Assembly: GCA_945865295.1 (NCBI GenBank)
Contig: CAMBDE010000004.1
Location: 1 to 59,489 of the forward strand
Length of the DNA: 59,489 nucleotides
From: Chitinophaga pinensis
GTDB lineage: Bacteria > Bacteroidota > Bacteroidia > Chitinophagales > Chitinophagaceae
Direction: 5' to 3'
Part shown: positions 14,702 through 25,009 of the stretch, piece by piece
Layout: each line of letters begins with the position of its first letter
Position numbering within the stretch: the first letter of the stretch is position 1
Notes under the pieces: generated by a model
The model's database searches: none
Seen by the model: the letters and a program-made list of their open reading frames with translations, nothing else
Told to the model about the DNA's origin: nothing
Made by a program: the position numbers and the translations under genes

Positions 14702-16597
14702 CTAAGTGGTAATTTTAAAAGTTGCATTTTTAGAACTATGATACACTTCTTGTACTTCTTCATTAGCTCTGGATTTTAACGTCTTTTGTAAAATTTCAAA
14801 ATTTGTATTTCTCCATGAATAATCTAAATATAATCTATTTTCTCTTTCATTTTTCTCAACATCCATAAAAATACAATTATTTGATAATTTACATAAATCA
14901 TCATCCATAAGAGCAACTACTCCTTCTAAAACAATTATATCATTAGGGCCAATTGAAATACATTTACTTTTATCAGTTTCTCTAATAAATCGATTATAAA
15001 TTGGAACATTAATTTGATGTCTTTCTATACTTTTAATTATTGGGATAAACAAAGATAATACCGCGGGTAAATTATATCTTTTTAATACTCCCTCACCTTC
15101 AACTCTATCTTTTAAAGGAAATAGCCATCCGTCTAATGATATTACATGAATATTTTTGCCTGATAATCGTAATAAGTGATTAATAATTTGAGCCACTGTG
15201 CTCTTACCGGATCTTGCAGGGCCTCCAACTAAGATTAAACGACTTTCATTTAATGAGTTTAAGATTGGGAATAATTTATTCACTAATTTATTGTAATCAA
15301 ATAAGCAAAAATCAACTGCATTTAACAAATTTGGAAAAATAAAGTCAGGTTCTATGTTATACTTGGAATCGTTACCTGCGTGACCTGTTCTTACTAAGAT
15401 TGTTTTCATCCCAGATAATTTACCAGCTTTAATGTCAGATGTAGAATCGCCAATAAACCATGAAGAAGATCTATCAATATACAATTCATTAACTGCATTA
15501 TCAATTAATCCTGTTTTAGGTTTTCTACAATTGCATTCTATTTTAAATTTTGAAACTTCACCTTCAAAACCAGACTCGGGATGATGTGGACAATAATATA
15601 TCTTGTCAATATAAGCACCCTTTAATCCCAAATCGTAATCCATTTTTTTATGTATTTCATTAAGTCCTTCTTCTGTCAAATCACCTCTCGCAATAACTGG
15701 TTGATTTGTAATACAAACTGCTAAATGACCACTTTGATTAATTTTCTTAATTGCAACAGCTACGTCATCTAATAATTCAAAATCTTCTGGTTTTTTTAAA
15801 TAATTAACTTCCTTATTAATAGTTCCGTCTCTATCTAAGAAAATTGTTGACCTTAAATTTCTAAATGAAAGTTTCTCTGGTAAAGCATAAAAAATGTCTT
15901 TTTCTACCTTATCTAAGCGATTAGGAGTTCCCATATCTTTAATATATTCTTGAGTTCTATATGAATAAATTAAATGATTTTTTTCTAAAATTGCAGGGAA
16001 GATATCTTTAGCTAAATCAAATTTGCCTTGAATAGGTATAAAATCGCTGATAAATTTTTTATTGAAAATGTATAATGCAGCATTAACTAGATTATTAAAG
16101 TATTTACCATCTTCATGCGGATATGAGTGTATTTTAACGACTTCGTTTCTTGAATTTACTTCTACTAAATCAGAATCATGTGGATGATCGTTTGGATGAA
16201 CTAGCAAGGTGGCATTAGATTCTTTTTTGTGATGATACTCAATAAACATATCTAAATCTACATCTACGTAAGTATCACCATAAAATACAATAAATTCTTC
16301 ATCCATATAATTTAATGAATCATAAAGTGCCCCAGCTGTTCCTCTTGCGTTTTCTTCTATTATATAATTCAAAGAAACACCCCATTTACTTCCATCTCCA
16401 AAATATGATGAAATTACTTCGTATTCATAATGTACAAGTAGAGAAATATTTAATAAATTAAATTTTTTACATAATAGAATTTGGTATTCCAAAACTGGCT
16501 TTCCCAATAATAAAGCCATAGGTTTAGGTATATTACCTGTCCTAGATTTTAATCTTGAGCCCATTCCTCCGGCTAAAATTGCAACTTTACTAATCAT
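14702..16597 (-). CDS. trifunctional heptose nucleotidyltransferase / HAD phosphatase / kinase-like fusion
   Basis: A 631-residue three-domain protein. Residues about 1-235 are a sugar-nucleotide transferase (LAGGMGSRL, then VFYGDTYVD) matching HddC, D-glycero-D-manno-heptose-1-phosphate guanylyltransferase. Residues about 248-415 are a HisB/GmhB-type HAD phosphatase (FLDRDGTINKE, ITNQPVIARG, CNCRKPKTG, GDSTSDIKAG) expected to remove the 7-phosphate. Residues about 450-631 are a P-loop kinase of uridine-kinase type (GGPARSGKST Walker A, ISLDGWLF). The first two steps are adjacent in the pathway; the third domain has no assigned place and is unusual. Followed by hddA and preceded by an epimerase. 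Function of domains 1 and 2 is confident at family level. Confidence 0.85.
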   Translation of the reverse strand: MISKVAILAGGMGSRLKSRTGNIPKPMALLLGKPVLEYQILLCKKFNLLNISLLVHYEYEVISSYFGDGSKWGVSLNYIIEENARGTAGALYDSLNYMDEEFIVFYGDTYVDVDLDMFIEYHHKKESNATLLVHPNDHPHDSDLVEVNSRNEVVKIHSYPHEDGKYFNNLVNAALYIFNKKFISDFIPIQGKFDLAKDIFPAILEKNHLIYSYRTQEYIKDMGTPNRLDKVEKDIFYALPEKLSFRNLRSTIFLDRDGTINKEVNYLKKPEDFELLDDVAVAIKKINQSGHLAVCITNQPVIARGDLTEEGLNEIHKKMDYDLGLKGAYIDKIYYCPHHPESGFEGEVSKFKIECNCRKPKTGLIDNAVNELYIDRSSSWFIGDSTSDIKAGKLSGMKTILVRTGHAGNDSKYNIEPDFIFPNLLNAVDFCLFDYNKLVNKLFPILNSLNESRLILVGGPARSGKSTVAQIINHLLRLSGKNIHVISLDGWLFPLKDRVEGEGVLKRYNLPAVLSLFIPIIKSIERHQINVPIYNRFIRETDKSKCISIGPNDIIVLEGVVALMDDDLCKLSNNCIFMDVEKNERENRLYLDYSWRNTNFEILQKTLKSRANEEVQEVYHSSKNATFKITT

Positions 16598-16606
16598 GTT
16601 GAAAAA

Positions 16607-17566
16607 TTAAGATTTTAAAATAATTTCATCAATTGCCTTGATCACAGCTTCAGATGATCCCAACTTTGGTTTCCAACCAAAGGATTGTAATAATTCTGTT
16701 GAATAAATAAATCTTGGAACGTCTCCAACCCAACCTTTATTACCAATACCATATATTATTAATGCATTAGGGTTTATTTTGTTAATTACCTGATTTGCGA
16801 TCCAATTAACAGTTACACCTTCATCTATGGGTCCAATATTAACAACATTCATTTTCTTATCAACTTGATGTTTAATAATTAATAGCATAGCATCAATCAG
16901 GTCAGAAACATGTAAATAAGATTTTTGTTGAGTTCCATCCCCTAAAACGTTTAGTTCATTGTTATTTTTCAATAATTTAAAAACAAAATCTAGAATCACT
17001 CCATGTGTAGCTGGGACACCTACAACATTTGGAAATCGAAAAATATTAGCTCTATCTAAGTAACTTTCACAAGCTGCAGATATTTGGGCTTCAGAAGCCA
17101 ATTTCATGGCTCCATAATTTGAAATTGGTTGAAGAGGGCCAATATTTTCAGTTATTGCTACTTGTCCTAAATCTCCATAGATTGCAGAGCTTGAAGCAAA
17201 ATGAATTGTTTTAACATTAAATTTTTTCATTGATCTCAATACTTCAAAAGTTGTCATAAAAGTATTTTTTAGGTCAACTATCGGATTCAAAACTCCTGCG
17301 GGAATATCTGAATTAGCAGCTAAATGCCATACTTCATCAATTTGACAAAATTTCGTTGCAATATTAAAAGCATCATCACAAGAAAAAGAGACATCAAATT
17401 CAATAAATTTAAATTCTTTTTGGTCAACATATGCATCAAGAAACTCTTTTCTTCCTCTAGAAAGATCATCTATAACAGTTACGAGATTCCCAATTGACAA
17501 TAACTTTTTTACTAAATTAGTGCCTATAAAACCAGCTCCGCCAACAATGAGTGAATGTTTTCTCAT
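16607..17566 (-). CDS. NAD-dependent sugar-nucleotide epimerase
   Basis: A 319-residue extended SDR: GGAGFIGTNLVKKL at the N-terminus, VIDDLSRG, HLAANSD, ASSSAIYG and catalytic YGAMK. This is the UDP-glucose 4-epimerase family pattern. Its place directly before the heptose fusion gene suggests it could modify GDP-heptose (for example at C4 or C6) rather than UDP-hexose, but that is inference. Spacing to its neighbours is 9-10 bases. Confidence 0.8.
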   Translation of the reverse strand: MRKHSLIVGGAGFIGTNLVKKLLSIGNLVTVIDDLSRGRKEFLDAYVDQKEFKFIEFDVSFSCDDAFNIATKFCQIDEVWHLAANSDIPAGVLNPIVDLKNTFMTTFEVLRSMKKFNVKTIHFASSSAIYGDLGQVAITENIGPLQPISNYGAMKLASEAQISAACESYLDRANIFRFPNVVGVPATHGVILDFVFKLLKNNNELNVLGDGTQQKSYLHVSDLIDAMLLIIKHQVDKKMNVVNIGPIDEGVTVNWIANQVINKINPNALIIYGIGNKGWVGDVPRFIYSTELLQSFGWKPKLGSSEAVIKAIDEIILKS

Positions 17567-17576
17567 TTTTATTATA

Positions 17577-18665
17577 TTATGGATGATTTATAAACTTAGT
17601 TTTACTAAATATTTCTAAATATTTAGTACATATGACAGACTTATTATGTGTATTTATCACCCAATCTCTAGAAATTTCTGTAATTTTTGAAAAAGATGCA
17701 TTATCTAAATTCAAGGAATTTTCTATAGAAAATAATATAGACTCTACAGAATATTCACAACAAAATGTAATCATTTGGTCAGAGATGGCATCAAAACAGC
17801 CTGATACTTTTGTAGTAATAACAATTGAACAATTTAATTGTGCTTCTAATAAAATCATTGGTAATCCTTCGCCATAAATACTTGGGAGCAAAACTATTGA
17901 TGTAATATTTAAAAGTTGTCTTTTCTTCGATTCACTAACTTCGCCATGGTAAATAATTCCAGGATGAGAAATTGATCTAAAAAATATTTCTTTCTCTATA
18001 TCATTCAAACTCATTTCTCCAGCAATATTTAAAATTATATCAGGTTTTGATTCAAAAGCTACTTTGAAGGCTTCTATTATTAAAAATATCCCCTTTTCAT
18101 TTATAATTCTAGAAAGGTATAAAAGTTCATTTCGTTTTTTACATGTTACAAAATCAATATCAGTATTAATGCCTTCAGATGCTATTTGGAAAACCTTATT
18201 TTCACCAAAGCATTCATACAAAAAATTAAAATTATCAACATTCATCGCAATAATATTATTTGATCGGGACACGAAAAAACGAAATAAATGATGTAATATA
18301 GACTTTTTATTAGTTAATTTTATTGAATAGCTACCCAGCCCTGAAACTACAGTTGAAAGTTTATACTTAAAAAATATCTGCAAAAAACCACAATAAATGT
18401 TATTTTTCGGTGCAAATGAAATTATATGTGTAGGTTTTAGTCTAAAAAAAATTAATACTAATCTTAAGAATATTATAATTTCGAAGGAGATGCCTTTACG
18501 GTTATATGCCCCTTCCCAAAGAATTTGATTTTCTTGAATTTCAGAAAAGTTATCTCCTACAAAATAAACTTTATCAAAACGATTTGTCAATGTTTTATAC
18601 AAATCGTTTCGTATTCTTACGTTTTGGATATTACTAGAAGACAGTATGAAACATTTAGATTGCAT
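17577..18665 (-). CDS. glycosyltransferase family 4-like
   Basis: A 362-residue GT-B glycosyltransferase. The acceptor-side N-terminal domain has a membrane-associated hydrophobic patch (IIIFLRLVLIFFRL). The donor-side C-terminal domain has YLSRIINEKGIFLIIEAF, NIAGEM, and SIYGEGLPMILLEAQ (the ExxxxxxxE region of family 4). It adds one sugar to the lipid-linked repeat on the cytoplasmic face. Donor and acceptor unknown. Lies 10 bases upstream of the epimerase gene. Confidence 0.82.
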   Translation of the reverse strand: MQSKCFILSSSNIQNVRIRNDLYKTLTNRFDKVYFVGDNFSEIQENQILWEGAYNRKGISFEIIIFLRLVLIFFRLKPTHIISFAPKNNIYCGFLQIFFKYKLSTVVSGLGSYSIKLTNKKSILHHLFRFFVSRSNNIIAMNVDNFNFLYECFGENKVFQIASEGINTDIDFVTCKKRNELLYLSRIINEKGIFLIIEAFKVAFESKPDIILNIAGEMSLNDIEKEIFFRSISHPGIIYHGEVSESKKRQLLNITSIVLLPSIYGEGLPMILLEAQLNCSIVITTKVSGCFDAISDQMITFCCEYSVESILFSIENSLNLDNASFSKITEISRDWVINTHNKSVICTKYLEIFSKTKFINHP

Positions 18666-18684
18666 ATTTTATATTTATAATTAA

Positions 18685-19633
18685 TTATTTTTGAGATCCG
18701 TTATATTCTAATAAATATTTTTTGTAATCATAATTAATTTTAGGATAATTAGAAATTTTTGTACCTATAAAAAAAACGCCGCAAGCCCCATCTTCATTAA
18801 AATGATTGTCTATGATGTTATCTAAGAATCTTAAGTAAAAAAAGAACAATCGAAATATTTTACCTACTAATCTGGATCTGAATAATCCTGCAAATAATAT
18901 CTCAATAGTCCAAAGTAATTTTGTTCCTATTCCTCCATTATATCCTGTTTTATTTTTTTCAAAATCTTTAAATAAGATTCTATGACCTAGCACAGTATAT
19001 CGAGTAAAATCATATTGCACCTTCATGGACATGTTGTAAAAATGGAGTTTCTGCATAAACCATTCCGTTAATTTTAAGAACTCTATTTATCTCTTTAACA
19101 ACTACATGAGGTGAAACAACATGTTCAAGAACTGCTTGTATAATAACTAAATCAAATATATTATCCTTCATTGGAATCGAATGAGCATCAGCAATAAAAT
19201 TAATATTTGCAGAATTATATATGTCGAAAGAAAATATGTTATCTTTATTTTTGTTTATAAATTTATTCATTCCAGAACCAATTGTACCACCTCCTATAAT
19301 TAAAATTTTTGAATTATTATTTAAATATGAATTTAAATATGTAAGATTTTTAATAGTAACTGAACCAGAGCCATGTATAATAGTCTTTACAAAAGAATGT
19401 AATTTTGATGGAAATGTCTTCCTTTTAACAATACTATCACCGCTTAATTTTATTAAAACTTCTTTACTTAAAACTGAATTTTCAAAGTCAACTAATACGT
19501 ACTTATTATCTATACTATAAAATTCTTCTGTCCAATTTATACAAATAATATTAGAACATTTAAGTTTAATTCCATCATAATCTAATTTATTATGGCATTT
19601 CGGACAAATTAGTAAATTAATAAGTTCTTTCAT
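18685..19633 (-). pseudogene. SAM methyltransferase with Trm112-like zinc ribbon, frameshifted
   Basis: Two adjacent frames form one protein. The first (19633 down to 19010) has a CPKCHNKL...C zinc-ribbon start, a Rossmann methyltransferase core (ILIIGGGTIGSG, FDLVIIQAVLEHV), then GMVYAETPFLQHVHEGA and a stop. The second continues YDFTRYTVLGHRIL, which is the normal continuation of this family (HEGAYDFTRYT). One extra A in GCAATATG at about 19013-19017 breaks the frame; without it the product would be about 315 residues. Either a recent pseudogene or a base-calling error. The intact enzyme would methylate a sugar or intermediate. It overlaps the upstream glycosyltransferase by 17 bases. Confidence 0.85.
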
Positions 19634-20768
19634 CTGTATATATTTTATTCCAAATTTTATTGTACTTTTCTATCATATCTTCTTGATTAAAAGATTCAGA
19701 TATTTTTTTTCTTAGTAAAAATTTCCTGTCTGAATTTTGTACATTTATTTTATAATTATTAAAAAAATTGTAAAATGATTCTAGTAAGATTTCTGAATTA
19801 TTTACTGGAACAATTTGTCCGAATCCCTTAGTAATAAATTCATTACAAAGTCCAACATCTGTTGAGATAACCTCGATACCGCAAGCAAGGCATTCAGCTG
19901 TAATATTACCAAAAGATTCTGAATTGCTAGTCAATACATGAAGGTCTAAAGCATTTATATATTCTTCAATATTATCTACAGACCCAATTAAAAAACAATT
20001 ATCAAGTAAATTATTTTCTTCTAATTGGTTAATTAAATCATTATTATCATTAGTTATCGAATCTCCAGCTAAAAGTATTTTACAATTATATTTAAAATTT
20101 TTATTCATAAATTTATTTAATGTGTTAAATAATAACTTATGATTTTTATTTATATCCCATCTTGCAATCATTCCAATTAAAATTGTGCTATCTGAAATTC
20201 CAAGTTGGGTCCTAATTTTCAATCTTGCTTCCAAATTGGGAGAAAACTTTTTAATATCAATGCCATTATTGATTATAAACATTTTATTGCTTTTGAAGCC
20301 TAAATCTATGTGTGAAGACATGGCAACTTCTGAACAACAAATTATTTTTTTTGGAATAAAAAATGAAAGATAACTTAGAATTTTGACTATAAAAATAGTT
20401 GAAGCTTTAGTTGTTTTTGCATTTAAATAAGTACTATGTATGCCATATATAACATTTGATCTGAGAAAAATTGATGCTAAAGTAATGGCTAGGTCTGCAT
20501 GGTACATCCAACTTTGTAGAATGTTTGGATTTTCTGTTTTAATAATTTTTCTCAATTGTAACAAACCATTTATATATGAAAATGGAGAAGTAATATTTAA
20601 AGTATAAACAGAAATACCGAATTGATAAAATTTAGTAACATAGTACTGGTTTTTATCTCCCAATGAAACAATAACATGATTGATTTTACTATTCGATATT
20701 ACGATTCGATATAAAATTGCTTCTGCGCCACCATTTTTTAAACCGGAAATAACGTGTAATACTTTCAT
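19617..20768 (-). CDS. glycosyltransferase family 4
   Basis: A 383-residue GT-B enzyme. HVISGLKNGGAEAILYRIV is the classic family 4 N-terminal loop. The linker region INNGIDIKKF is followed by the donor-binding IGMIARWDINKNHKLL and SNSESFGNITAECLACG (ExxxxxxxE) motifs. Cytoplasmic, transferring one sugar from a nucleotide donor to the growing repeat unit. Linkage unknown. The 346-base stretch upstream (20769-21114) has no convincing gene, so a promoter for this downstream section is possible there. Confidence 0.9.
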   Translation of the reverse strand: MKVLHVISGLKNGGAEAILYRIVISNSKINHVIVSLGDKNQYYVTKFYQFGISVYTLNITSPFSYINGLLQLRKIIKTENPNILQSWMYHADLAITLASIFLRSNVIYGIHSTYLNAKTTKASTIFIVKILSYLSFFIPKKIICCSEVAMSSHIDLGFKSNKMFIINNGIDIKKFSPNLEARLKIRTQLGISDSTILIGMIARWDINKNHKLLFNTLNKFMNKNFKYNCKILLAGDSITNDNNDLINQLEENNLLDNCFLIGSVDNIEEYINALDLHVLTSNSESFGNITAECLACGIEVISTDVGLCNEFITKGFGQIVPVNNSEILLESFYNFFNNYKINVQNSDRKFLLRKKISESFNQEDMIEKYNKIWNKIYTDERTY

Positions 20769-21114
20769 AATAAATATATCGAAATTTTTCTTAGAAATTT
20801 TTATTCATACTAGTACATAGTGGTCAATAAATAATATTAGTATGAAGTAATTTATTCAAAAAAATAATTTAAAACTTTTTTTAATATAAAAAGATTGACT
20901 TTAATTTGAATAAAAAATAATTGAGACTATTATTATATTTTCATTTACACTTTAGGTCTTGATTACATCAACTCTAGTAATTGGAAATTAATTCATCTTT
21001 CATATAATAAAAATCAAATTGAAGTTCTATATAATTAGAGTCTTTTACCCCTAATTCCAATAAAGTAATCAGACTAAAATAAATTTATTTTGAAAAATTA
21101 AAAACATTAAGAAA
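20769..21114. other. gene-free AT-rich stretch
   Basis: 346 bases between the polymerase and the glycosyltransferase. A short open frame on the minus strand (about 34 codons, ending near 20965) has no start codon of quality or upstream context, so I do not call it. No clear promoter or hairpin seen. A longer-than-usual gap for this locus. Confidence 0.4.
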
Positions 21115-22374
21115 TTATTGCACAATTGATTTTTTTTGTATACTAGATATCCAATATTTTTTCAAAAGTGGATATAATGCGAATCCAAGTAAAAATTGAA
21201 ATGACGGTGCTTCAAGATAAGGAATAGCAAATTGACTTAACACTAAAGAAAATAAAAATATTCCAAATTCTCTAGTATTTTTCCGTCTTACTTTCTTAAA
21301 TAATATAGCCCTCTTTAAATAAAATAAAGTAATAAATAAGACGCTAAAAAGTAGTGGTATTAAAAATTCGCTTTTGAGAATTAAAGATATTTGAGAATAA
21401 GAAGAATCTTCACTAAACGAAAGACCAACTTGTGAAACTTGATCAAAAAGAATATCATTTATACCTGAAAATCCTAGGGCATTTGCAATATCTAAACCTC
21501 TAGTCAAAGTGCTCATTAGAAATTTAGATTCTCCAAAGTTTACTTTAAAAAGACCTGGGAAAAAAAAGTAATATAAACTTAAGAAGGTGAATAACATAAT
21601 TAAAAGCTTTAATGATTTAATTCTCCAAACTCTTCCTACAAACAAAAAACCATAAATATATAGAAGAAGAGTTCCAAAGAAAGCCATAAAACTCATTGTT
21701 AAAACTAAAATGCAAATAACAACTAAGTCCGAATATCGAACATTAACTGTTTTTGTTGTTATTAGATTAAGAACAACACCAATTAAAACAAAAATTGATA
21801 AAATGTTATTAGCATTTAACAATCCACTTGGCCTACCTTGACCTATCTGATAGTTCAATTCATCTAGTTCTATAAACAAAGTTGGATATACTGGGATTAA
21901 CTTAAAAGTGCCAATTTCCGAAAGATCTAAAACATCAATTGAATGTGCATAATCAGTATTCCATTGCATAAAAATTGAAGAAACTCCTGTGATTTGGCAA
22001 ATCATAAATGGAATAGAAATTAAAAAAAAAAGTATTATTTGTTTATAAAGTAGTTTAGGATTTTCTCCATATATTTTGCCTCCAACTATAAAAAATATTC
22101 CTCCCAAACTAATTGTTTTTAGTCCGTCAAGTAAATAACTCTCTAAAAACAAATTTGTTAAATGAAAAAATAAACTCAAAATTATTAATGCATAACTTAA
22201 TATTTTATATTGAGTATTTATTATAATATATGTTGAAATAATTATAATAAAGTAAAATATAAATTGCCCTATACTAATTCCAAGAATATTCCATGTATTT
22301 GCGCTAGTAGTTATATTAACTAAAAAAAGAGGAAATAGTAACTTTTCCAATATTTTAGTTTTAGATATTCTCAT
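21115..22374 (-). CDS. wzy: O-antigen/capsule polymerase, Wzy-like
   Basis: A 419-residue integral membrane protein with about ten to twelve hydrophobic helices and one large periplasmic loop in the middle (around residues 145-185, SIDVLDLSEIGTFKL region). There is no enzymatic motif, as is usual for Wzy. It polymerises repeat units on the periplasmic face. Called from topology, length and its being the only such protein in a locus that has Wzx and Wzz. Gene ends are set by ATG 22374. Confidence 0.75.
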   Translation of the reverse strand: MRISKTKILEKLLFPLFLVNITTSANTWNILGISIGQFIFYFIIIISTYIIINTQYKILSYALIILSLFFHLTNLFLESYLLDGLKTISLGGIFFIVGGKIYGENPKLLYKQIILFFLISIPFMICQITGVSSIFMQWNTDYAHSIDVLDLSEIGTFKLIPVYPTLFIELDELNYQIGQGRPSGLLNANNILSIFVLIGVVLNLITTKTVNVRYSDLVVICILVLTMSFMAFFGTLLLYIYGFLFVGRVWRIKSLKLLIMLFTFLSLYYFFFPGLFKVNFGESKFLMSTLTRGLDIANALGFSGINDILFDQVSQVGLSFSEDSSYSQISLILKSEFLIPLLFSVLFITLFYLKRAILFKKVRRKNTREFGIFLFSLVLSQFAIPYLEAPSFQFLLGFALYPLLKKYWISSIQKKSIVQ

Positions 22375-22491
22375 GATGTCTTATTGTATAGAAATTTTAA
22401 ATATGAAAGATAAATTATATATTATTTTGAACTTTATTATTATCAATATGTAATTTATAATATATTTTGCTTTGTAGAAATAAACAATTGA

Positions 22492-23373
22492 TTATAAAAA
22501 TAATTTTGTAGCATTACTAAAAAATCTTTTTATAATTAAGTTGATTGAATTATATAAAAGAAAAGCAGTTAAACGTAAAATAGATTTATTATTTTTCTTT
22601 TGATATAATTTTGCTATTTTGTAAACTAAAAATAATTCTTTTATAAAGAAGAATAATCCCAAGTTTCTATTTCCAGAAAAATCTATTGAACATACAGCGT
22701 TTCCTGCACGATGCAAATGAATTCCTTTTTCTCGTAATAAATCAGAATGAAAAATATCTTCCCAATAAGCTTTTCCAGAAAAAGGATAATAATTATCCAA
22801 TACTAAATTTTCCTTTTTATGTAGAATACACCCACCTGGTAACCATTCAGTAAATAGATATTTTTCTGGTTTCTCAGGCAATCCCATATAAATACCGGCC
22901 TTAGATAATTTACCGGGTATACAGCCATCAAAACCATTTAAAATATAAAAGGGAATCTTTTCGAAATGCGTCATGTTATTATTATCGTTGTAAAGATAAG
23001 AGTGATATCTGCCACTTAATCTATCTACTAACTTTGGTCCTACAGAAGAACCTGGATATTCTAAAATAAAATTCACTAAATTTTCTAGACAATTTTTTTC
23101 AAGGTGTATATCATCATCTAATTGCAAAACAAGATCATTTTTTGCTATTTTGAATCCAAATGCCCTCTGAGCAACTTGACCTCTAAATTTAGTTTTGACT
23201 ATTTTAATATTATCAAAAATAAACGATGGAACTTTATAAGCATTTTCATTTGGTATACAAACTAAAATCTCATCAGCCAAATAAGTGCCAGAATTTAATA
23301 TCTTAATTGTTTCCTCTAAACAAATTCCTCCAAGGGTAGGGATAACAACAGTTACTTTACTCTCCATATTCAT
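22492..23373 (-). CDS. glycosyltransferase family 2
   Basis: A 293-residue GT-A enzyme. VTVVIPTLGG at the start, NDLVLQLDDDIHLEKN carrying the metal-binding Asp residues (DDD, about residue 88), and a C-terminal FTEWLPGGCILHKK with a following YYPFSGKAYWEDIFHSD acceptor/base segment. A hydrophobic basic C-terminus may contact the membrane. Cytoplasmic sugar transfer; donor unknown. An alternative start two codons downstream is possible. Confidence 0.88.
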   Translation of the reverse strand: MNMESKVTVVIPTLGGICLEETIKILNSGTYLADEILVCIPNENAYKVPSFIFDNIKIVKTKFRGQVAQRAFGFKIAKNDLVLQLDDDIHLEKNCLENLVNFILEYPGSSVGPKLVDRLSGRYHSYLYNDNNNMTHFEKIPFYILNGFDGCIPGKLSKAGIYMGLPEKPEKYLFTEWLPGGCILHKKENLVLDNYYPFSGKAYWEDIFHSDLLREKGIHLHRAGNAVCSIDFSGNRNLGLFFFIKELFLVYKIAKLYQKKNNKSILRLTAFLLYNSINLIIKRFFSNATKLFL

Positions 23374-23467
23374 ATTAATATAACTAGAAATTATTTACAA
23401 GATTTGTTTATAAATTAAAAGCATATTGTAAGCTAAACTTAGATGATCTAATTCAAAATAGACTGTC

Positions 23468-25009
23468 CTAAGCATTTAATATTTTTATTAACTTATTATT
23501 AAGTACATTGATATCAAGAGGAGAAAATCTTTGTATACATATTTCTATTGCTAAATTATGATTATTAGAAAACATTTTAAAACCTGATTGAATATCTTTA
23601 TTTATAACTTCAACTAATTCTTGAGGTCTATCTAGTATTATTCTCCACTCTTTAAGATTGAAAAGGGGGTCTATTGTTAATTCACCATTAATCCGTAAAT
23701 AAAAAGGCCTCAAACCACAGGATATTGCTTTAAATATAGCTGTGGTTCCTCTATACAAAACCCAGTTAGATAACTCGATATCTTTCTCTAGGGATTGTTC
23801 TGATAATATGATGTTTCTAGGTAAATTAATAAAAAGATTTTCTCTAGATTTTAAATCTCTAAAACTTACACCAGGATGAAGGCGCCATATAAAATATATA
23901 TGTGGATGTAATAATGCACACTCATAGGAAAATCTGAATAATATAAGACATTCGGTTGTTATTCCTTCAGGGATAACTAAACAAAAAAATGGGCTGTTTT
24001 TATTTAATTTTCTTTTATTTGAGTTGATTAAACCTCTATTTGAGCCTAGTACTTCAATCTCGGTTTTAGCAAAAATTTTCAGTTTACTAAGTTCTTCTTT
24101 GCATTCAATTCCCGATGTAAAAATTATATCAGGGTTATATATGGGCTTTAATTGTAACTTTATCGCATTAGATAATCTAAATGTACCAGTATGCTGATAA
24201 GAAATACAAACAATATTTGGATTTATAGATCTTGCTGCGGCCATTAAAATTCTCTCATAAGCATGACCTTCATATAGTGAAACTATAGTTTTAGGATTAG
24301 ATACAAGAACAAGATTTCTAACTTGTTCATACAATCTTAACATCGCTTGGGTTTCTCCATTAAAAATTACATTAGAAGCATAATTATAGATATCTTTCGT
24401 AAAATTATCTGAGTTTAAATTTGAATTAGATTTTAATTTTCGGGATTCTTTATGTAACAATTTACGAATGGAGAGCTCCTTAAAAAAAGTTAGTGTATTA
24501 GTGAAATACACTTTAGGGTACGAGGTCGAAATAATTGATTTTTGAATGTTTGTGTCTTTGAAATCCAAATTGTTAATGTAGCCTAACAGAACACTGTAAT
24601 TGCTTTTAATTAACTCTGATGGAATATTAACAAAATAAAAATCATCAATATTTGAAAGCTGAGAAGAATTTAAAATATGTGAAATAAATAGACAATCCAC
24701 TTCAGGCTGTATTACATCATCTGTATACCAATACGAATTATGTAAAAAAAATGAGCGATATATTTGTCTTACCCATGTTAAGTAATTCTTTATATACTTA
24801 ATTAAATTTTCATATATCTCGTAAATAAACGCTTTTTTATGAAATATATCTTTATATCGTTCTAAAAAAACAGGATGCTCTCTTATTAGATACAACCACG
24901 GTATAGCAACAACTACCAATGTAGACATCTTTGAATTCAATATATTATTGAATTCTCTACAAAGTCGATTATATTGATTTTGATTTATAAGTTTGAAATT
25001 AGAATTCAT
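23468..25009 (-). CDS. GT-B-like surface carbohydrate transferase, unassigned
   Basis: A 513-residue protein resembling the large 'surface carbohydrate biosynthesis' proteins of Bacteroidota. Visible features are VSLYEGHAYERILMAAAR, YQHTG, FIWRLHPGV and the C-terminal NWVLYRGTTAIFKAISCG, which is the donor-binding helix pattern of CDP-glycerol- and Kdo/polysialyl-transferase-like GT-B enzymes. The start overlaps the cyclase gene by 11 bases, tying it to the aldolase-KdsB module upstream. A CMP-ulosonate transferase is a reasonable hypothesis from that context, but not shown by motifs. Confidence 0.65.
   Translation of the reverse strand: MNSNFKLINQNQYNRLCREFNNILNSKMSTLVVVAIPWLYLIREHPVFLERYKDIFHKKAFIYEIYENLIKYIKNYLTWVRQIYRSFFLHNSYWYTDDVIQPEVDCLFISHILNSSQLSNIDDFYFVNIPSELIKSNYSVLLGYINNLDFKDTNIQKSIISTSYPKVYFTNTLTFFKELSIRKLLHKESRKLKSNSNLNSDNFTKDIYNYASNVIFNGETQAMLRLYEQVRNLVLVSNPKTIVSLYEGHAYERILMAAARSINPNIVCISYQHTGTFRLSNAIKLQLKPIYNPDIIFTSGIECKEELSKLKIFAKTEIEVLGSNRGLINSNKRKLNKNSPFFCLVIPEGITTECLILFRFSYECALLHPHIYFIWRLHPGVSFRDLKSRENLFINLPRNIILSEQSLEKDIELSNWVLYRGTTAIFKAISCGLRPFYLRINGELTIDPLFNLKEWRIILDRPQELVEVINKDIQSGFKMFSNNHNLAIEICIQRFSPLDINVLNNKLIKILNA

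Noticed and set aside
20769-21114. Possible short gene on the minus strand in the gap
   Set aside because: About 34 open codons with no good start or coupling; expected by chance in AT-rich DNA.
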